Below are positions 34,201 to 45,050 of a DNA stretch of 64,000 bases, in pieces. This DNA comes from Nannobrachium achirus. Its lineage: Eukaryota > Chordata > Actinopteri > Myctophiformes > Myctophidae. Below the pieces are notes generated by a model, which saw nothing but the letters and a program-made list of their open reading frames with translations, searched no databases and was not told the DNA's origin. Position 1 is the first letter of the stretch. Each line of letters opens with the position of its first letter. The stretch lies in NCBI GenBank assembly GCA_963921795.1, contig OY997651.1, positions 55,426,642 through 55,490,641 on the forward strand, given 5' to 3'. Made by a program: the position numbers and the translations under genes.

Positions 34201-34371
34201 TGTCATTAATATACCTTTGAGTTTGTATTGAAAGTACACAGTGATGACATCACACCGCTGTACTTTGCAATACAAACCCCCAAATCAATCCTCTAGTTCT
34301 AGTCAACACAGAAGGGGGGACTTTTTTTTCTCCTTATTTCCACATAACAACTCAAAGGTATATTAATGACA
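34201..34371. mobile_element. Small TIR element (171 bp)
   Basis: Perfect inverted ends TGTCATTAATATACCTTTGA and TCAAAGGTATATTAATGACA. The target duplication cannot be defined because the outer bases are themselves palindromic (TTAATATA); a TA duplication is possible. Confidence 0.7.
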
Positions 34372-35055
34372 TAGTTGAAAATGGGTGGTTTAATAAGTGA
34401 ATCAGCACTAAAAAACAACTGTAGGCTACCACTCACCATCTAAACAAAAAAGTCACATGTACTTTGTGTAGGAAAGAAGATGGAGGCGCTGGCCATGAGG
34501 AGGGAATATATGTTGGGCTTTGGACATCATCCATCATCAACCATCATACAGGTCTGTTGGATCAAATCCATCATCAACCATCTGTACTGGTCTGCTGGAT
34601 CAAGCACAGAAGAAGATAGATACCTTTATGGGGGAAATCAGTCGCCTGGAGGCAGCACAGCAGTTAAAGGTTATTTACAAAGTTACAGAGAAGTATGAAA
34701 AGAAAAATAGTGTACAGTGTACAGTAAAAGAGCAAGGTACACAAAAAAGAGAATAAATGCATAAAGTGTCAAAACAGTCAACGCTCAAGTGTAATAGCCA
34801 TACTTAAAAAAGATAAAAGCAATACTTGAAGCACAACTTATCAATACAGTGCCAAACAAAAGTGTCCATAACAGTCAAAGCTAGTCAGTGCAAGAAGACT
34901 GGGACATGATTTTGGCCAAATGGCAGATTGTGCTTCATCATCTCCAGGAGCAACACACAGACCTGTCAGTTCCACTGATGCCTTCATGGCCCCGCCCCCA
35001 CCCTCCATTGCAAGAGCTGGAAAGACCCAAAGTGTGGCTGGAACCAAATAAGTTA
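34372..35055. other. Spacer, nothing recognised
   Basis: A phrase containing CATCATCAACCATC and GGTCTG(T/C)TGGATCAA occurs twice (34,528-34,566 and 34,570-34,606). No convincing gene. Confidence 0.3.
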
Positions 35056-35325
35056 TCATTAGTGTGGTTGCTATAGGCAACACACTAATGTTCTAGGTCA
35101 GAGAATCTTTATGCCAGCTAAAGTGAACATGTTTTTTTGTTAACCTTTGAACTGAATTTATCTGGGTTGTAGGCCAGATATCTTGGATTTAAAATGACCA
35201 GTCAGACAGGATTGGTCATGCTAATATACATTTTAAGACAGAATTAATGTAGGCCATCAGTGGATTCCTCTCTACTCACGTCAGTACAACCAGACTTGCA
35301 ATTTTCCAGAATTGCACATTTCTAG
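35056..35325 (+). mobile_element. Helitron-like element, family B short copy
   Basis: 5' end TCATTAGTGTGGTTGC followed by a hairpin (GTTGCTATAGGCAAC). The 3' end has a hairpin GCAATT-TTCCAG-AATTGC, then ACATTT and CTAG followed by T. Same family as 48,650-49,253 but lacking its tandem array. Confidence 0.7.
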
Positions 35326-35475
35326 TTTCAATTGGACCATAATGTAATTATTTCAATGTGAACGTGAAATGGCTTTAATGTTAATAGTGCATCCCTGGTG
35401 TTTGACATGTTATTGTGTTTGAACCCTGCTCCCTCAGACTCTGCCAGCTCAGTTGATCTAGAGAAGATTCTCCAG

Positions 35476-38175
35476 CAGAGGCGTCAATTGGGTATGGCAG
35501 GGGTATGCAGCTGCCATACCCTGGGTCCAGGGGGGGAAATAAAATTACTTTTGAAAATAAATCCATGAATGTCTCTTTGTCTATCTGTGCTCGTTAATAT
35601 GTTGTTAAATTACAGTAAAATAACTACAAATGCAAAAATTAATGTCGCTTCAACAAGGTATTATAATTATATTCTCCACACTTGTATTTTCCCCATCTTG
35701 ACAAAATTGTATATTCCCACCCACGTTCTGCACGCAGCGCAGGTCAGGTGCACAGGTGCAAAGCATTGTTGTTAATTGTGGCGCTTCTTTTCGAGATGCT
35801 GATACAGTTTGAGCTAAAATGAAAAGAAAGCAGACCTCCCTGTTAAATTTTTTCTGCAAAAAGACTGCCACAGCTGCAGCAGCAGCCCCAGAAGCAGATG
35901 ATGGAGATAGTTACAGTGACTTGCTGTTGATTAAAGAGCCGGGAAGCAACACCACCACCAGCGAAAACAATGCGGCTAATGCTAGCGGTGACGGTGACGC
36001 TCCTGACATGGAGCTGGAGGCCGTGGATTCTCATGACCCCGAGCCCGGACCAAGCAACAGCAGCGGCTGCTGCGGAAGTAATGCAGCCGAGACAGCGGAG
36101 CCGGTGCTGCTGGATATAAGTGAGTCGAAAGCGGACCAGCTCAGCCAGCCTAATTTGTCCACGTTCCCCACAACGAGTGGAAGACGATTCAATGTCTCTG
36201 TGTATATGAAACATGACTGGGTGGAATATTCAGTAAAACAAGATGCAATATTCTGTTTTGCATGCCGTCACTTTGGAGGGGCCTCCATCCAGCCAGGGGA
36301 GAGGGTAGGGCAGCGTGTATTCATAGACACAGGATATAAAGGATGGAGGAATATGTCACCGAATCTGAAAGACCACCAAGACAGCCAGAGACACAGAAAT
36401 GCTGCACTGGCGTGGGGAGAAGTGATCCCCACGTGATCAGCGGAGGTCAGGATTCCATCGCAAGTAAAATAGATTCAAATCGGACAACGGAGGTCCGGCA
36501 GAACAGAGCACACGTTAGTACCCTGATAAAAGTCGCATCCTTTCTGGGGAGACAGGGACTCCCTTTCCGAGGGCATCTCGAACAAGATGACTCAGAAAAC
36601 AAGGGACATTTCCTAGAACTGTTGGATGTATTTAAAGATGATAAGGATGTGATGAGCAAAGACGAACGCAGGTATGGGCATTATTCCTCCCCAGAGGCTC
36701 AGAACGATATGGTCAGAGTTATAGGAGAAAAAAATCAAGAACACAATAATCAGCGAAATAAAGGAAGCTGAGTACTTTGCTATTTTAGTTGATGAAACTA
36801 AAGATCTATCTAAGAAGGAGCAGTTGGCAATCTTGGTCCGTTATGTCAACAATGGGATGATAAAGGAACGAGCGATAGAGACATACCACATGAAGGATCT
36901 CACAGCTGAATCCCTGGCCCAGAGAATAGTACTTGAAACATCAAGTTTAGATCTCCAGTTGTGTGTTGCACAATGCTACGACGGAGCAAGTGTTATGCGG
37001 GGCCATGTACGTGGAGTGCAGACTATAATATGCGATAGGGTGCCTCATGCTGCTTATATCCACTGCCATGCTCATAGATTGAATCTTGTGCTTGTGAACT
37101 CAATAAGCGACATAGCAGAGGTGTCAGAGTTTTTTAGTGTTGTTAAAACACTATATACTTTAATTGCAAATAGCAATACCAGGCACACACTTTTCATTGA
37201 GGCTCAAACAAGGCTGGGCTCAAAACAAGTACTGCACTTGGAACGCACATGTCAAACTCGATGGCTGTACTGGTATAGAGCTGTGCAGAAAATCATGTTA
37301 TGCTACGAGGCAATAGCATGCAGATGGATCCACTGAGGCAACTGGGCTTAGGTCAAATATGGAGACATTCTCTTTTGTTTTGCGTCTTCATGCCCTAGAA
37401 CGAATCTTGAGTCTCACCTATGGATTGTCTGAGCAGCTTCAGGCAAAAAACCTTGCTATCACAATGGCTTCCAATCTCGTAAGGAGTAGGCTACTAAAGG
37501 CGACCTGCAACGTCTGAGATCAGATAAAGAGTGGCACGCTACAGTGAAGAATGCCAAGGCATTCGCCAAAAAACTCAACCTTGAATGTGACACCCAGCCT
37601 CCCACACAAGCGCGACCTGAAAGAACCCGGAGTGTATCGAGAGCTTTAATGGATTTTATTGTTGGATCCCCCACTGGCCAGAGAGAAACAACACTCACAG
37701 CAGGTGACCAAGAAAAGCAGACTGTTTTGATTGTATGTCACCCCATTTCATGGATGTGATCAGAATGGAACAGTTCGCACAACTGTACAATCAACTGATT
37801 GACATGAGCCTTCTCAAGTCCCAGTGTCAAACAGCAAAATCTTTCCTTGAATTGGACATGAAAGGAAATGAAGAGGAGGGTAGTATTATGCTGATACTCG
37901 AAAAACAGCAAAACGCCTCTCGCATTCTCACAGGTGATTAAACTATTCAAAATTGCTGCAACAATACCAGTTTCAATGGCATCAAACGAGAGATTCTTCT
38001 CCGTTTTAAAGAGAGTTAAAACTTACTTGAGGACCACCATGGGGGATGATGCTAATCGTGCTAATCGCTGCTAATCGCTGTGGAAGCTGCAGCTGTGAAA
38101 AAGCAGGACACTGATGAACTCGTTGACACCTTTGCCTGTCTGAGGCCTCGCCGTTATCCATTAATGGATTGATCT
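35476..38175 (+). mobile_element. hAT element with ZMYM1-like transposase
   Basis: Left end CAGAGGCGTCAATTGGGTAT, shared with the MITE at 22,188. The transposase relic starts 343 bp downstream. No matching right end is visible up to 39 kb, so the 3' boundary given is the end of coding similarity. Confidence 0.7.
35819..38173 (+). pseudogene. hAT transposase, ZMYM1-like with TTF-type zinc finger
   Basis: Starts MKRKQTSLLNFFCKK, a PCNA-box-like N-terminus common in this group, then an acidic low-complexity stretch. The TTF-type zinc finger is WVEYSVKQDAIFCFACRHFG through WRNMSPNLKDHQDSQRH (about 36,210-36,410). Core pieces: ADYFAI-type EAEYFAILVDETKDLSKKEQ (D of LVDET, frame change near 36,730), YDGASVMRGHVRGVQ and HCHAHRLNLVLVNSISDIAE, TCQTRWLYWYRAVQKI. 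The C-terminal dimerisation part is IPVSMASNERFFSVLKRVKT with YLRTTMGDD (about 37,965-38,050). At least four frameshifts or stops are present. Length and domain order match a nearly complete element, so this is a young or well-preserved relic. Confidence 0.85.
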
Positions 38176-38179
38176 CCAT

Positions 38180-39240
38180 GGATTAAATCAATACAAGTTC
38201 ATCTTAAGGTAAGACAAAAGACATCACTTGCCCGAATTGCCTTTCTTAAACTTTTGCTTCCTTATTGTGTGTCTGTCTGTGTGTGTGTGCCAAAATGTGT
38301 ACTACAGTATATGCCAGGGATTTCCAAACTTATTTGGCTCAGGTTACATATAAATATATTTTCCCTCCGAGGCACCCCTATATTATATTCATCATTTTGT
38401 AACAGTATGTAACTATTTTTAATCGAAATTGTTAAATGTTTTTTTATTAATTATTATAAGATGACAACAACATTATTCTCCTTGAGATTATATTGCGAGG
38501 ATAACATTGAGATAATAGCCATTTTCGTTAGAAATAAATGTGTACTCCAAGTTTAAAATGATACAAAATATAAATTTTTTAAAAAAAGTAATTGTTCAAA
38601 TAAATTCAAAATATTTTCAAATTATCTCGGCACACTTTGTAAACCCCATATGCTCACTTTTAATTCAGTTTTGGGTGCGTGCTTATTTATTTATTTGTTT
38701 ATTTTTGGTTATTACTCTACAGTTAAATACTGTACAACTTTCTCTATTCCTTACCCCACCTCCCCTGCCCTGTAGAGACCCACAGAACTGACAGAAGAGA
38801 GCAAGACACGCACATAGTCGACTCGGAGAGCGACTGTTTCAAAAGAACATAGTACACAGGATACCATTTATTATTTTGAAAGACAGACGTGTACAATCTT
38901 GTGAGTCTGTAATAAAAAAGACTAATTTGAAAGTATGCCCTATGTTGTTATTTACCACCAGTATGTCTGGAGCTATAGTGAAAAATATTGGTGGACACAA
39001 GGCCCTAGTTGACAAGAGGTCTTTACTAGGCCCTGTGCATTGTTCCATCTACATAAAATATTACTAAACCCTGTGCATTATTCCATCGACATAAAATATG
39101 ACTAAGCTTCGACTAAACTTAGTTGAACATTACTGATCTACAAAGCTTAAAACACGTTGCACTGTGACCTTGTAGATCTGTGAGTTTTGCTCTCTGTTTG
39201 ACTCGGGAATAGGGAAGCCTTTGTTCATGAGGGTTATGGG
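38180..39240. other. Spacer with one hAT-like end
   Basis: CAGGGATTTCCAAACTTATT at about 38,316 looks like a hAT terminal repeat (CAGGGGTTCCCAAACTT type) but no partner was found. A diverged two-armed hairpin cassette lies at 39,131-39,186. No gene. Confidence 0.35.
39131..39186. repeat. Hairpin cassette (degraded)
   Basis: CTGATCTACAAAGCTTAAAA and ACCTTGTAGATCTG with ACACGTTGCACTGTG between. Pairing remains in the outer 10-12 bp. Confidence 0.5.
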
Positions 39241-39269
39241 ATTGGAGACAAGTGTCCCTCAGTTGATAG

Positions 39270-39445
39270 TGGGTCAGCAGCGGCTCAGGAGGTTAGTGGT
39301 TCAATTCATGCCACCTCCTGGATTAGTGTTAAAAAGTTGTTGAACAAGACACTGAGCAAGTTAATGCCTTTCTTGGATTCCTTCAGCATGACTATGTTTA
39401 TGGGTGAATTCAAAGTGTACGGTAGCTTGGATAAAGGTCCTTTAT
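39270..39445 (+). repeat. tRNA-derived SINE
   Basis: A box-like GCGGCTCAGGAGGTTAG (39,282-39,298) and B box-like GTGGTTCAATTC (39,297-39,308) are followed by GTTGAACAAGACACTGAG and a tail GGATAAAGGTCCTTTATAAT. The distance between the boxes is short, suggesting a deletion in the tRNA head. Confidence 0.6.
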
Positions 39446-39502
39446 AATTGCACACTTTGTCAATGTTGTAATACTGCATCTTTTATTTGGTTTGTTTGTA
39501 AG

Positions 39503-39535
39503 TTGTTGCGACCGTAGGTCGCATTTACTATCAAA
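39503..39535 (-). repeat. Family C repeat, 3' end only (inverted)
   Basis: TTGCGACCGTAGGTCGC and TTTACTATCAAA are the reverse complement of the family C 3' end (TTTGATAGTAAA, then GCGACCTACGGTCGCAA). Confidence 0.6.
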
Positions 39536-41051
39536 CCCCATTTGAGAAACACTGTCTTATGGAATCTCGTACAAAAACATAAATATATGGCAAATCCATA
39601 AGCTTTGATTGCATACTTTATTAACAGTTTGCCAAAGATTACAGAGGTACAGTTTGACATTATTCCTTAAAGGACTACACAAATCCCTGAGGGCTTTTTT
39701 ACAGGTTACATTGATTTTATGGTAGCTTGAAACTGGTTTAAGGAATTCCAGGATTATTTGAAAGTCTGTCGAACAACATTTACAGAACGCGCTGCGCTGG
39801 AAGAGGAATCCTGTTGTACCTGCCAAGTCAGTTCCACCATACAAACTGTTTGTAGGCAATGTAACAGAACTTTCTGAGGAAGAAATACGAGAATTAAAGC
39901 TTGTATGTTTTTGGTGAAATATTTTGTTTTTGACATAGTGTTATGTTGTGGCACTAATAAAAAGTAATGTGTTGGTGTCAATTTGTGCCTTAAATTTTGT
40001 TAAATTAAAGTGTACAGTAACTGCCATTATGATTAGGTTAGTGGGGTACTTGAGAGATGTATCATCACTTTTACAAGGTATACATGCTGATTTATAAACT
40101 TATACTACACATTGGCAAGCAAAATAAGTATTAGGAGGTTGAGCTCTCCATGCGGTAAAGTGTTTGCTTGTGTATATTATAATACTCACTCATGCTCTTG
40201 CTGAGTGGAAAGGACATCAGCATCATCTCTGTACTCCTCAAACCATTGATGGTATGCTGTCCTCAGAACATGGACATCCAGACAGACAGATGGGAAACCA
40301 GGGTGGTCTGTGATGCATCTGCACTGCTGTGGAGCCTCTCTCATGGTGTTGAGTCTGTGTGTAACTATGACAGCAGATACTCTCTACATGGGTTGGCATC
40401 GGAACACACTTCCCACAGTTAAGCTGGTTGCACACTGCCCTGCGGTTTTTTGTTGCGTTTTGGAAATCTGAAATCCTCAAAAGCATTTTTCAGGCCAAGG
40501 AGAGAGAGAGAAGAGAGAGAGAGCAAGGGACCCAGTGGTGACAGTTGCGAAAATTGGAAAAAATAAACCCTGGTCTGAAAATAAATACGAAATGGGCGGC
40601 AGTGTGCAAATGAGATTGACATAACGTGAGGTTGATTTTTTTTTTATGCACTCCGAAATTCACTCATTCACGATATTTGGCCCGAAAAACGCAGCAGTGT
40701 GCAATGACCTTAACACCTACAGCAGAAATATAGTTTTGATTGATTGAATACTTCATTAGCAGTTTGCAGGATGAAAAAGCACATCAAAGTACAGTTCAAT
40801 GCAAGGTCTTCTAAGATGATTTAAACCCAAGAGGACACTTTGGCTTGTTTCCAATGGGGTCCTCTGTACTATTAGGCCAACTTAATCGATCTTAAAGTTT
40901 AAGACAATCAATCTTTTTTTTTAACAATTGGTGTTGCCCACTTGTGGAGATGGCTGTGGAAGGGGAGGTCCTGCTCCTGATGGCTGACGCTGAGATGCAA
41001 CAGGTTCAAACTTAAACGGTTGTAAGGCTGAAGCAGACGCAATCTCCACAT

Positions 41052-41470
41052 TAGGGCTGTCACAATTATTACATAATCGTCTAATCGTGATTTTTTTTAA
41101 ATAATCGTGATTATTTTTCATAATCGTCATAATCTTTCCATGTTGAAAAATGTTCATATATTTAAAAAAAAGTCAAAAAACAGTGGAAATAGCAGATCTA
41201 CAAGCTCACAACGCGTCGCATCGCGACGCGTTGTGAGCTTGTAGATCGGCTATTTCCACTATCAAAGTAATTCTTTAAGTAGTAAGTTGTCAAATATGTC
41301 AGTAATTTCTTTGTATATTTAGGTTATGTGTAATAGCATGTACAACTTCAAAGCCTAAAAGCCAAACAGAAATGTAATTATCAACGACAAAAACACAATT
41401 AAATCGTTAATCGCCAATTATTTGAGTGACAATTAATCGTCATGTAAAATGTCATATCGTGACAGCCCTA
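41052..41470. mobile_element. hAT MITE with perfect 8-bp target duplication
   Basis: Flanked by CTCCACAT (41,044-41,051 and 41,471-41,478). Ends are TAGGGCTGTCACAATTATTA and ATATCGTGACAGCCCTA. Subterminal regions carry repeated AATCGT/ACGATT motifs. The centre holds the most perfect hairpin cassette in the window. Inserted in exon 1 of the P2X7-like remnant. Confidence 0.92.
41182..41260. repeat. Hairpin cassette, best copy
   Basis: Near-perfect palindrome of about 78 bp. AGTGGAAATAGC pairs with GCTATTTCCACT. GATCTACAAGCTCACAACGC pairs with GCGTTGTGAGCTTGTAGATC. The centre is GTCGCATCGCGAC. The only stem mismatch is next to GATC (A versus G, giving GCAGATC / GATCGGC). Confidence 0.95.
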
Positions 41471-41530
41471 CTCCACATCATCATCATCGTCATCGTCCTA
41501 ATTTGAACCTGCAGAGGCGGCCTGCACACT

Positions 41531-42620
41531 TTGATCGCTCTCACTGTCCGACTTGTTCAAACTGTTAATGTACAGGTTAACCTCGCGTCACCTGACTTTC
41601 TACCTACAGCTACAGGTAGTTATCGCGGTCGCTCAGTTGTGACACTTACCGAAAATATCAAATCTGTAAGCTTACCAGCTTGTACATCAGTGTGTGTAAA
41701 ACTAGGAACCTATTGCTGCAGCTGGAATGACAATAGTGGCAATCTATCACTCAAAGTATTATGATGAGATTAGACTACAGTTAGGCCTATAGTAGGCCTA
41801 TTCTGAATAATATACATTGACATAACCTATTTGGCATAGGCCTAATTAAACATTTTAGCTGTTCAAACGTGTGGAAAAAATTAGTTGGAAGCTGAAAATG
41901 GTCACCTATAAGATTTGAATCAGCAAGGAAACTGCAGAATATGCACAGACTGCGACTGGTTATTCTTTGTCAACAGTTGCCTATGGAAGAAACTTTGATT
42001 GAATTCATATTAGAATAGATGCATGCCCCATTGTATCAGGAACGTACATCTGGATATGTAATTAAAGTGTATTATTGTGCTTTGATTGTGTACACGGTGG
42101 CACAATGCTTTTATACCAAATATGAATGCTGAATGAACCAATCTTTTTATTTTCCATACAGCCCATTACGGGATTATTCACATACATTTTAAAGAACACT
42201 ATATCTATTGACGAATAACACCATCTTTCAATGTGTTTCATGTCCCATCGGAAACACCAGCAGTTTTGTTAAATAAATAGGCTACTAATACTACATACTA
42301 TAGCGGCACACTGGTAGCTGGCAGCTAATGAAAGTTTTATTGTGGACACAGACAGAAACATGGACAACCATTCAGACAGACTGAGCTGCCTTCTTACAAT
42401 TTGTATTAATAAAACACGACCCCTGAAGGTTTATAAGACACAGAGAAATAGCCTAATAGATTATGGTAAATAAATGCGCACAGACACACGCCGACAATCT
42501 CAGCTTTTTGCGTTTGCTGCAAAAAAGAAATAATTCATATATTCTATTCTTATATATATCTATACATGCCTACATGTTTTTATTAAACAATAGCCTACTG
42601 ATTTATAACTCTCTAAATGA
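41531..42620. other. Spacer, nothing recognised
   Basis: AT-rich. No domain, no inverted ends. The piece next to the P2X7-like exon may be its 5' flank. Confidence 0.3.
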
Positions 42621-42627
42621 ATCAAAT

Positions 42628-42681
42628 CGGGAGCGTGTTGCTGTTACTACATGTCATCTTTTCGACACCCGACTCTAACCC
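42628..42681 (+). repeat. Repeat shared with 27,420-27,473
   Basis: CTGTTACTACATGTCATCTT followed by TTCGACACCCGACTCTAACC matches 27,433-27,473 inside the hAT element, so a piece of that family is present here without its ends. Confidence 0.6.
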
Positions 42682-42684
42682 ATC

Positions 42685-43140
42685 AAATTTTCCCATCAAA
42701 TCCTGGTTCATTATCTTGTCTTGAATCATTCCAGTCTCGGGCAAAGTGATTGGTTTAAATGTTTTATTTTAACTCTATCTTCTAATTATTATCAACTTTC
42801 CCTCACAAATAGGCTTCCTGCCCCATATTTATCTTATTTTCTCATCATTGTCCCAGGATCCACTGCTGGGGGACCTCCAGAACCAAACACTGAGTCCCCT
42901 CTGTTGTTCTTCCCACAGATGAGGCCTCATCTGGGGCTCACAAACTGTGCCAAAGTAAGATAGGCTGCACTCTTCCACACAGCAGGTTGAATAAGCTCTG
43001 CCGCGAGCTGTGCCCCTTCAGAGAAGCAGAACTTGTCGCAAGCTTTTGCCTTTCCAGTAGCCACTCATTCGTCGACATCAGTCCATCAACTGTTAGCTCT
43101 GGTTTGTTCCCAGCATAGTTTGAATTGACTACGTTGCTCA
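42685..43140. other. Unrecognised exon-like stretch
   Basis: The minus-strand frame 43,141-42,938 starts MSNVVNSNYAGNKPELTVDG and contains LMSTNEWLLERQKLATSSA. It reads like protein but I know no family for it, and no neighbouring exon supports it. Confidence 0.2.
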
Positions 43141-43156
43141 TTATGTCATCTCATAG

Positions 43157-43172
43157 AGTGCGCGCACACACA

Positions 43173-43206
<34 letters not shown>

Positions 43207-43250
43207 TAGGGTCGATTCATACCAAACGCTGCATCACTGCTAGGGGGGGG
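43157..43250 (+). repeat. (CGCA)n and PIF/Harbinger MITE fragment
   Basis: A (CGCA)n run at 43,172-43,204 is followed by TTAGGGTCGATTCATACC, which matches the terminal repeat of the PIF MITE at 26,367. A short direct repeat, ACGCTGCATCACTGCTAG, follows. Confidence 0.6.
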
Positions 43251-43312
43251 ACGCTGCATCACTGCTAGTAGACTGGTTTACACATTGTACTCCAGAATGT
43301 GTACACAGCATA

Positions 43313-43316
<4 letters not shown>

Positions 43317-43396
<80 letters not shown>
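43317..43396 (+). repeat. (CA)n microsatellite
   Basis: About 80 bp of uninterrupted CA. Confidence 0.97.
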
Positions 43397-43397
<1 letters not shown>

Positions 43398-43616
43398 CAA
43401 ACACTAAAATAGCATGTACAATATTTATGTATTAAATAATGTCCCTTTACATCTTCTCATTCCACAGCTGAGGAAATGAGGAAGAGGGCCATGGGAAATA
43501 ATGGGGCAGACAGAGAAAAGGGCAGGTTCAGATGAGGAGAGTGAGGGTGAGGGTATGAAAAGAAGAAGGAATGGGAATGACACCATAGAATATTTGAGAT
43601 GACAAAATGAGGGGGT

Positions 43617-43760
43617 GAAAAAAGTTAAAAAGGCAGGAGATTGAGCTGAAGAGGGCAGAGGTTGAGTTAAAGAGGGTGGAGCAGGGCCAGATGGCAGAAA
43701 TGATGAGAGGGATGCAGCGAGGGATGTGCTGGGCCCCTGATTCAGCCCGGAAAAAGGAGT
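43617..43760 (+). pseudogene. Coiled-coil fragment, perhaps Harbinger accessory protein
   Basis: The plus strand encodes KKLKRQEIELKRAEVELKRV and EQGQMAEMMRGMQ in one frame with a stop upstream. A heptad-rich E/K/R helix followed by M-E-M-M is common at the C-terminus of Myb/SANT-like proteins linked to PIF/Harbinger elements. A related QQQEMLSLVIQQQQQAMLAL stretch lies at 44,703-44,765. The family assignment is weak. Confidence 0.35.
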
Positions 43761-44019
43761 TAGAGAGACCCTCATTGCGCGCGGACATTTTGCATTCCGG
43801 ATGCGCCGTAAGGCCCCAAATACTAACCGATGAACGGTTATTGTGATTTTAGGTCTCATTGTTTTTCTGGTATAAAGAGAGTCTAGTGGTGTTGTATGTA
43901 GAGACCATCCAGGAGTAGTCAAGGAAGCTAGGGAGTAGTGGGCCGGTATTCAGATGATAGACAAGCCAGTGGGGCCAATGTGAGGCTCTGTGGGCTGCTG
44001 CTACTCAGCACTATAGAGA

Positions 44020-44180
44020 GATGGCCATTTCAGATCATGAGAGACAAGACAGTGGGCCAATTACATGAGTTATATTTACTTTGTGGGCCGGCCATTTTTT
44101 TAATGGCAGGCCTGGACCGGCCGGTAATGAACCGTCCTTTCGGGAGTTGTCCTGCTTTTCCCAATGGCCAGCACGTCATG
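44020..44180 (-). repeat. GGCCGG repeat, inverted copy of 8,990-9,430
   Basis: Shares CCTGGACCGGCCGGTAATGA, GGGAGTTGTCCTGCTTTTCC and TTTCAGATCATGA with the 9 kb copy in reverse complement. Confidence 0.5.
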
Positions 44181-44204
44181 CAGCAGCAGCAGGAGATGCT
44201 CAGC

Positions 44205-44697
44205 CTGGGGGTGTTGCACCAAATTCTGGGCCCTGGGTACAAGGATTCACTTCGGGCCCCCCATGAATGTTCTTCATAGGGGTAGGGGGTAACCGTTTAA
44301 CCCATTTAGATTGGGAACACATTATTACACATTATTTTGTGCTTTAACTATATCAGATACAGTATACAAGCTCACAGCGCTGCATGCGAGCTTGTAGATC
44401 TGCTATTCTTGAAAAATCGTGAACATTTGTCCAAGTCTTTGAATATTTCAAATTCTTATACGGTTTATAACTTTTTCATGTGAAGGACCCCCAAAATTAT
44501 ATGTATTTGGCCACGGACCCCCATCTCAAAATATTTACCCCCCCCCCCCCCCCCCCCCCCAAGCACATTTTTTGTTACAAATGTTCGCTTAAAAAATACA
44601 TATATTCAAAGATTTCCACACATTTTCACGACTTTTCAAAAATAGAAGATCTACAAGCTTCAATAGTATAAAATAATGACCCCCCCCCCCCCTTCTG
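44205..44697. mobile_element. hAT composite (GGGGTGTTGCACC...GATGCCCCTG) with nested hAT piece
   Basis: The left end GGGGTGTTGCACCAAATTCT matches the MITE at 4,988. The right end is CTTCTGATGCCCCTG. Inside are a hairpin cassette (44,352-44,407), a second hAT-like body (GGACCCCCAAAATTATATG), poly-C tracts at 44,538-44,561 and 44,680-44,692, and a single cassette arm (44,639-44,660). The element is bracketed by a direct repeat AGCAGCAGGAGATGCTCAGC (about 44,181 and 44,711), which is longer than a hAT duplication. Confidence 0.6.
44352..44407. repeat. Hairpin cassette (two-armed, shortened)
   Basis: TCAGATACAGTATACAAGCTC against GAGCTTGTAGATCTGC. The left arm is degraded near GATACAGTAT. Confidence 0.65.
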
Positions 44698-44699
44698 AT

Positions 44700-45050
44700 G
44701 CCCCTGCCAACAGCAGCAGGAGATGCTCAGCCTGGTCATCCAGCAGCAGCAGCAGGCTATGCTTGCCCTCAGGGTTCAGCTCCTCCAAAAGAGACAGCTG
44801 TTATATTGTTATGTTTTTGTTTTCCCATGACTGTGTGATTTTAGTTAGAATTAACCTTATTTATGTTACTTTTACTACAGAAGGTTCCTAGGTTTGATTT
44901 ATCTTTATTTTACCATTATCACGTAATTGTGGACATTCTTTTTCTTCTTCAAGATGTGTAATGTCTTATTTAAATGTTTTATTTATTCTGTGGCATATGG
45001 CCAAGTCTTGTTTTTGTTCTACCATCTGAGACATTTTGTAAATATGAAAT
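44700..45050 (+). other. Glu/Gln-rich coding fragment and spacer
   Basis: 44,703-44,790 encodes QQQEMLSLVIQQQQQAMLAL, a Gln-rich helix probably from the same accessory protein as 43,617-43,760. The rest is AT-rich with nothing recognised. Confidence 0.3.

Larger units (their letters stand above)
39735..41530 (-). pseudogene. P2X7-like C-terminal domain gene remnant
   Basis: Exon 1 (41,530-40,925) has an acidic start (SDSESDQSVQAASAGSN and a DDDDDDD run), continues after a MITE with ALQPFKFEPVASQRQPSG, and ends GNTN before a GT donor. Exon 2 (40,435-40,195) follows CCAG with LNCGKCVPMPTHVESICCHS, then in another frame REAPQQCRCITDHPGFPSVC and LDVHVLRTAYHQWFEEYRDD, ending before GTGAGT. Exon 3 (about 39,865-39,740) has YKQFVWW, a stop, and LGRYNRIPLPAQRVL. 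This is the Cys/His zinc-binding ballast-like domain of fish P2X7-like proteins. The stop, one frameshift and the MITE in exon 1 make it non-functional. True P2X7 channel exons are absent, as usual for these multicopy fish genes. Confidence 0.75.

Noticed and set aside
34841..35083. Open frames on both strands near 34.9-35.1 kb
   Set aside because: Overlap the Helitron-like family B start and have no domain. Treated as chance.
43425..43922. 165-residue Pro/Ser-rich open frame on the minus strand
   Set aside because: Antisense shadow of a purine-rich stretch whose plus strand encodes a coiled-coil-like fragment. No start context or family.
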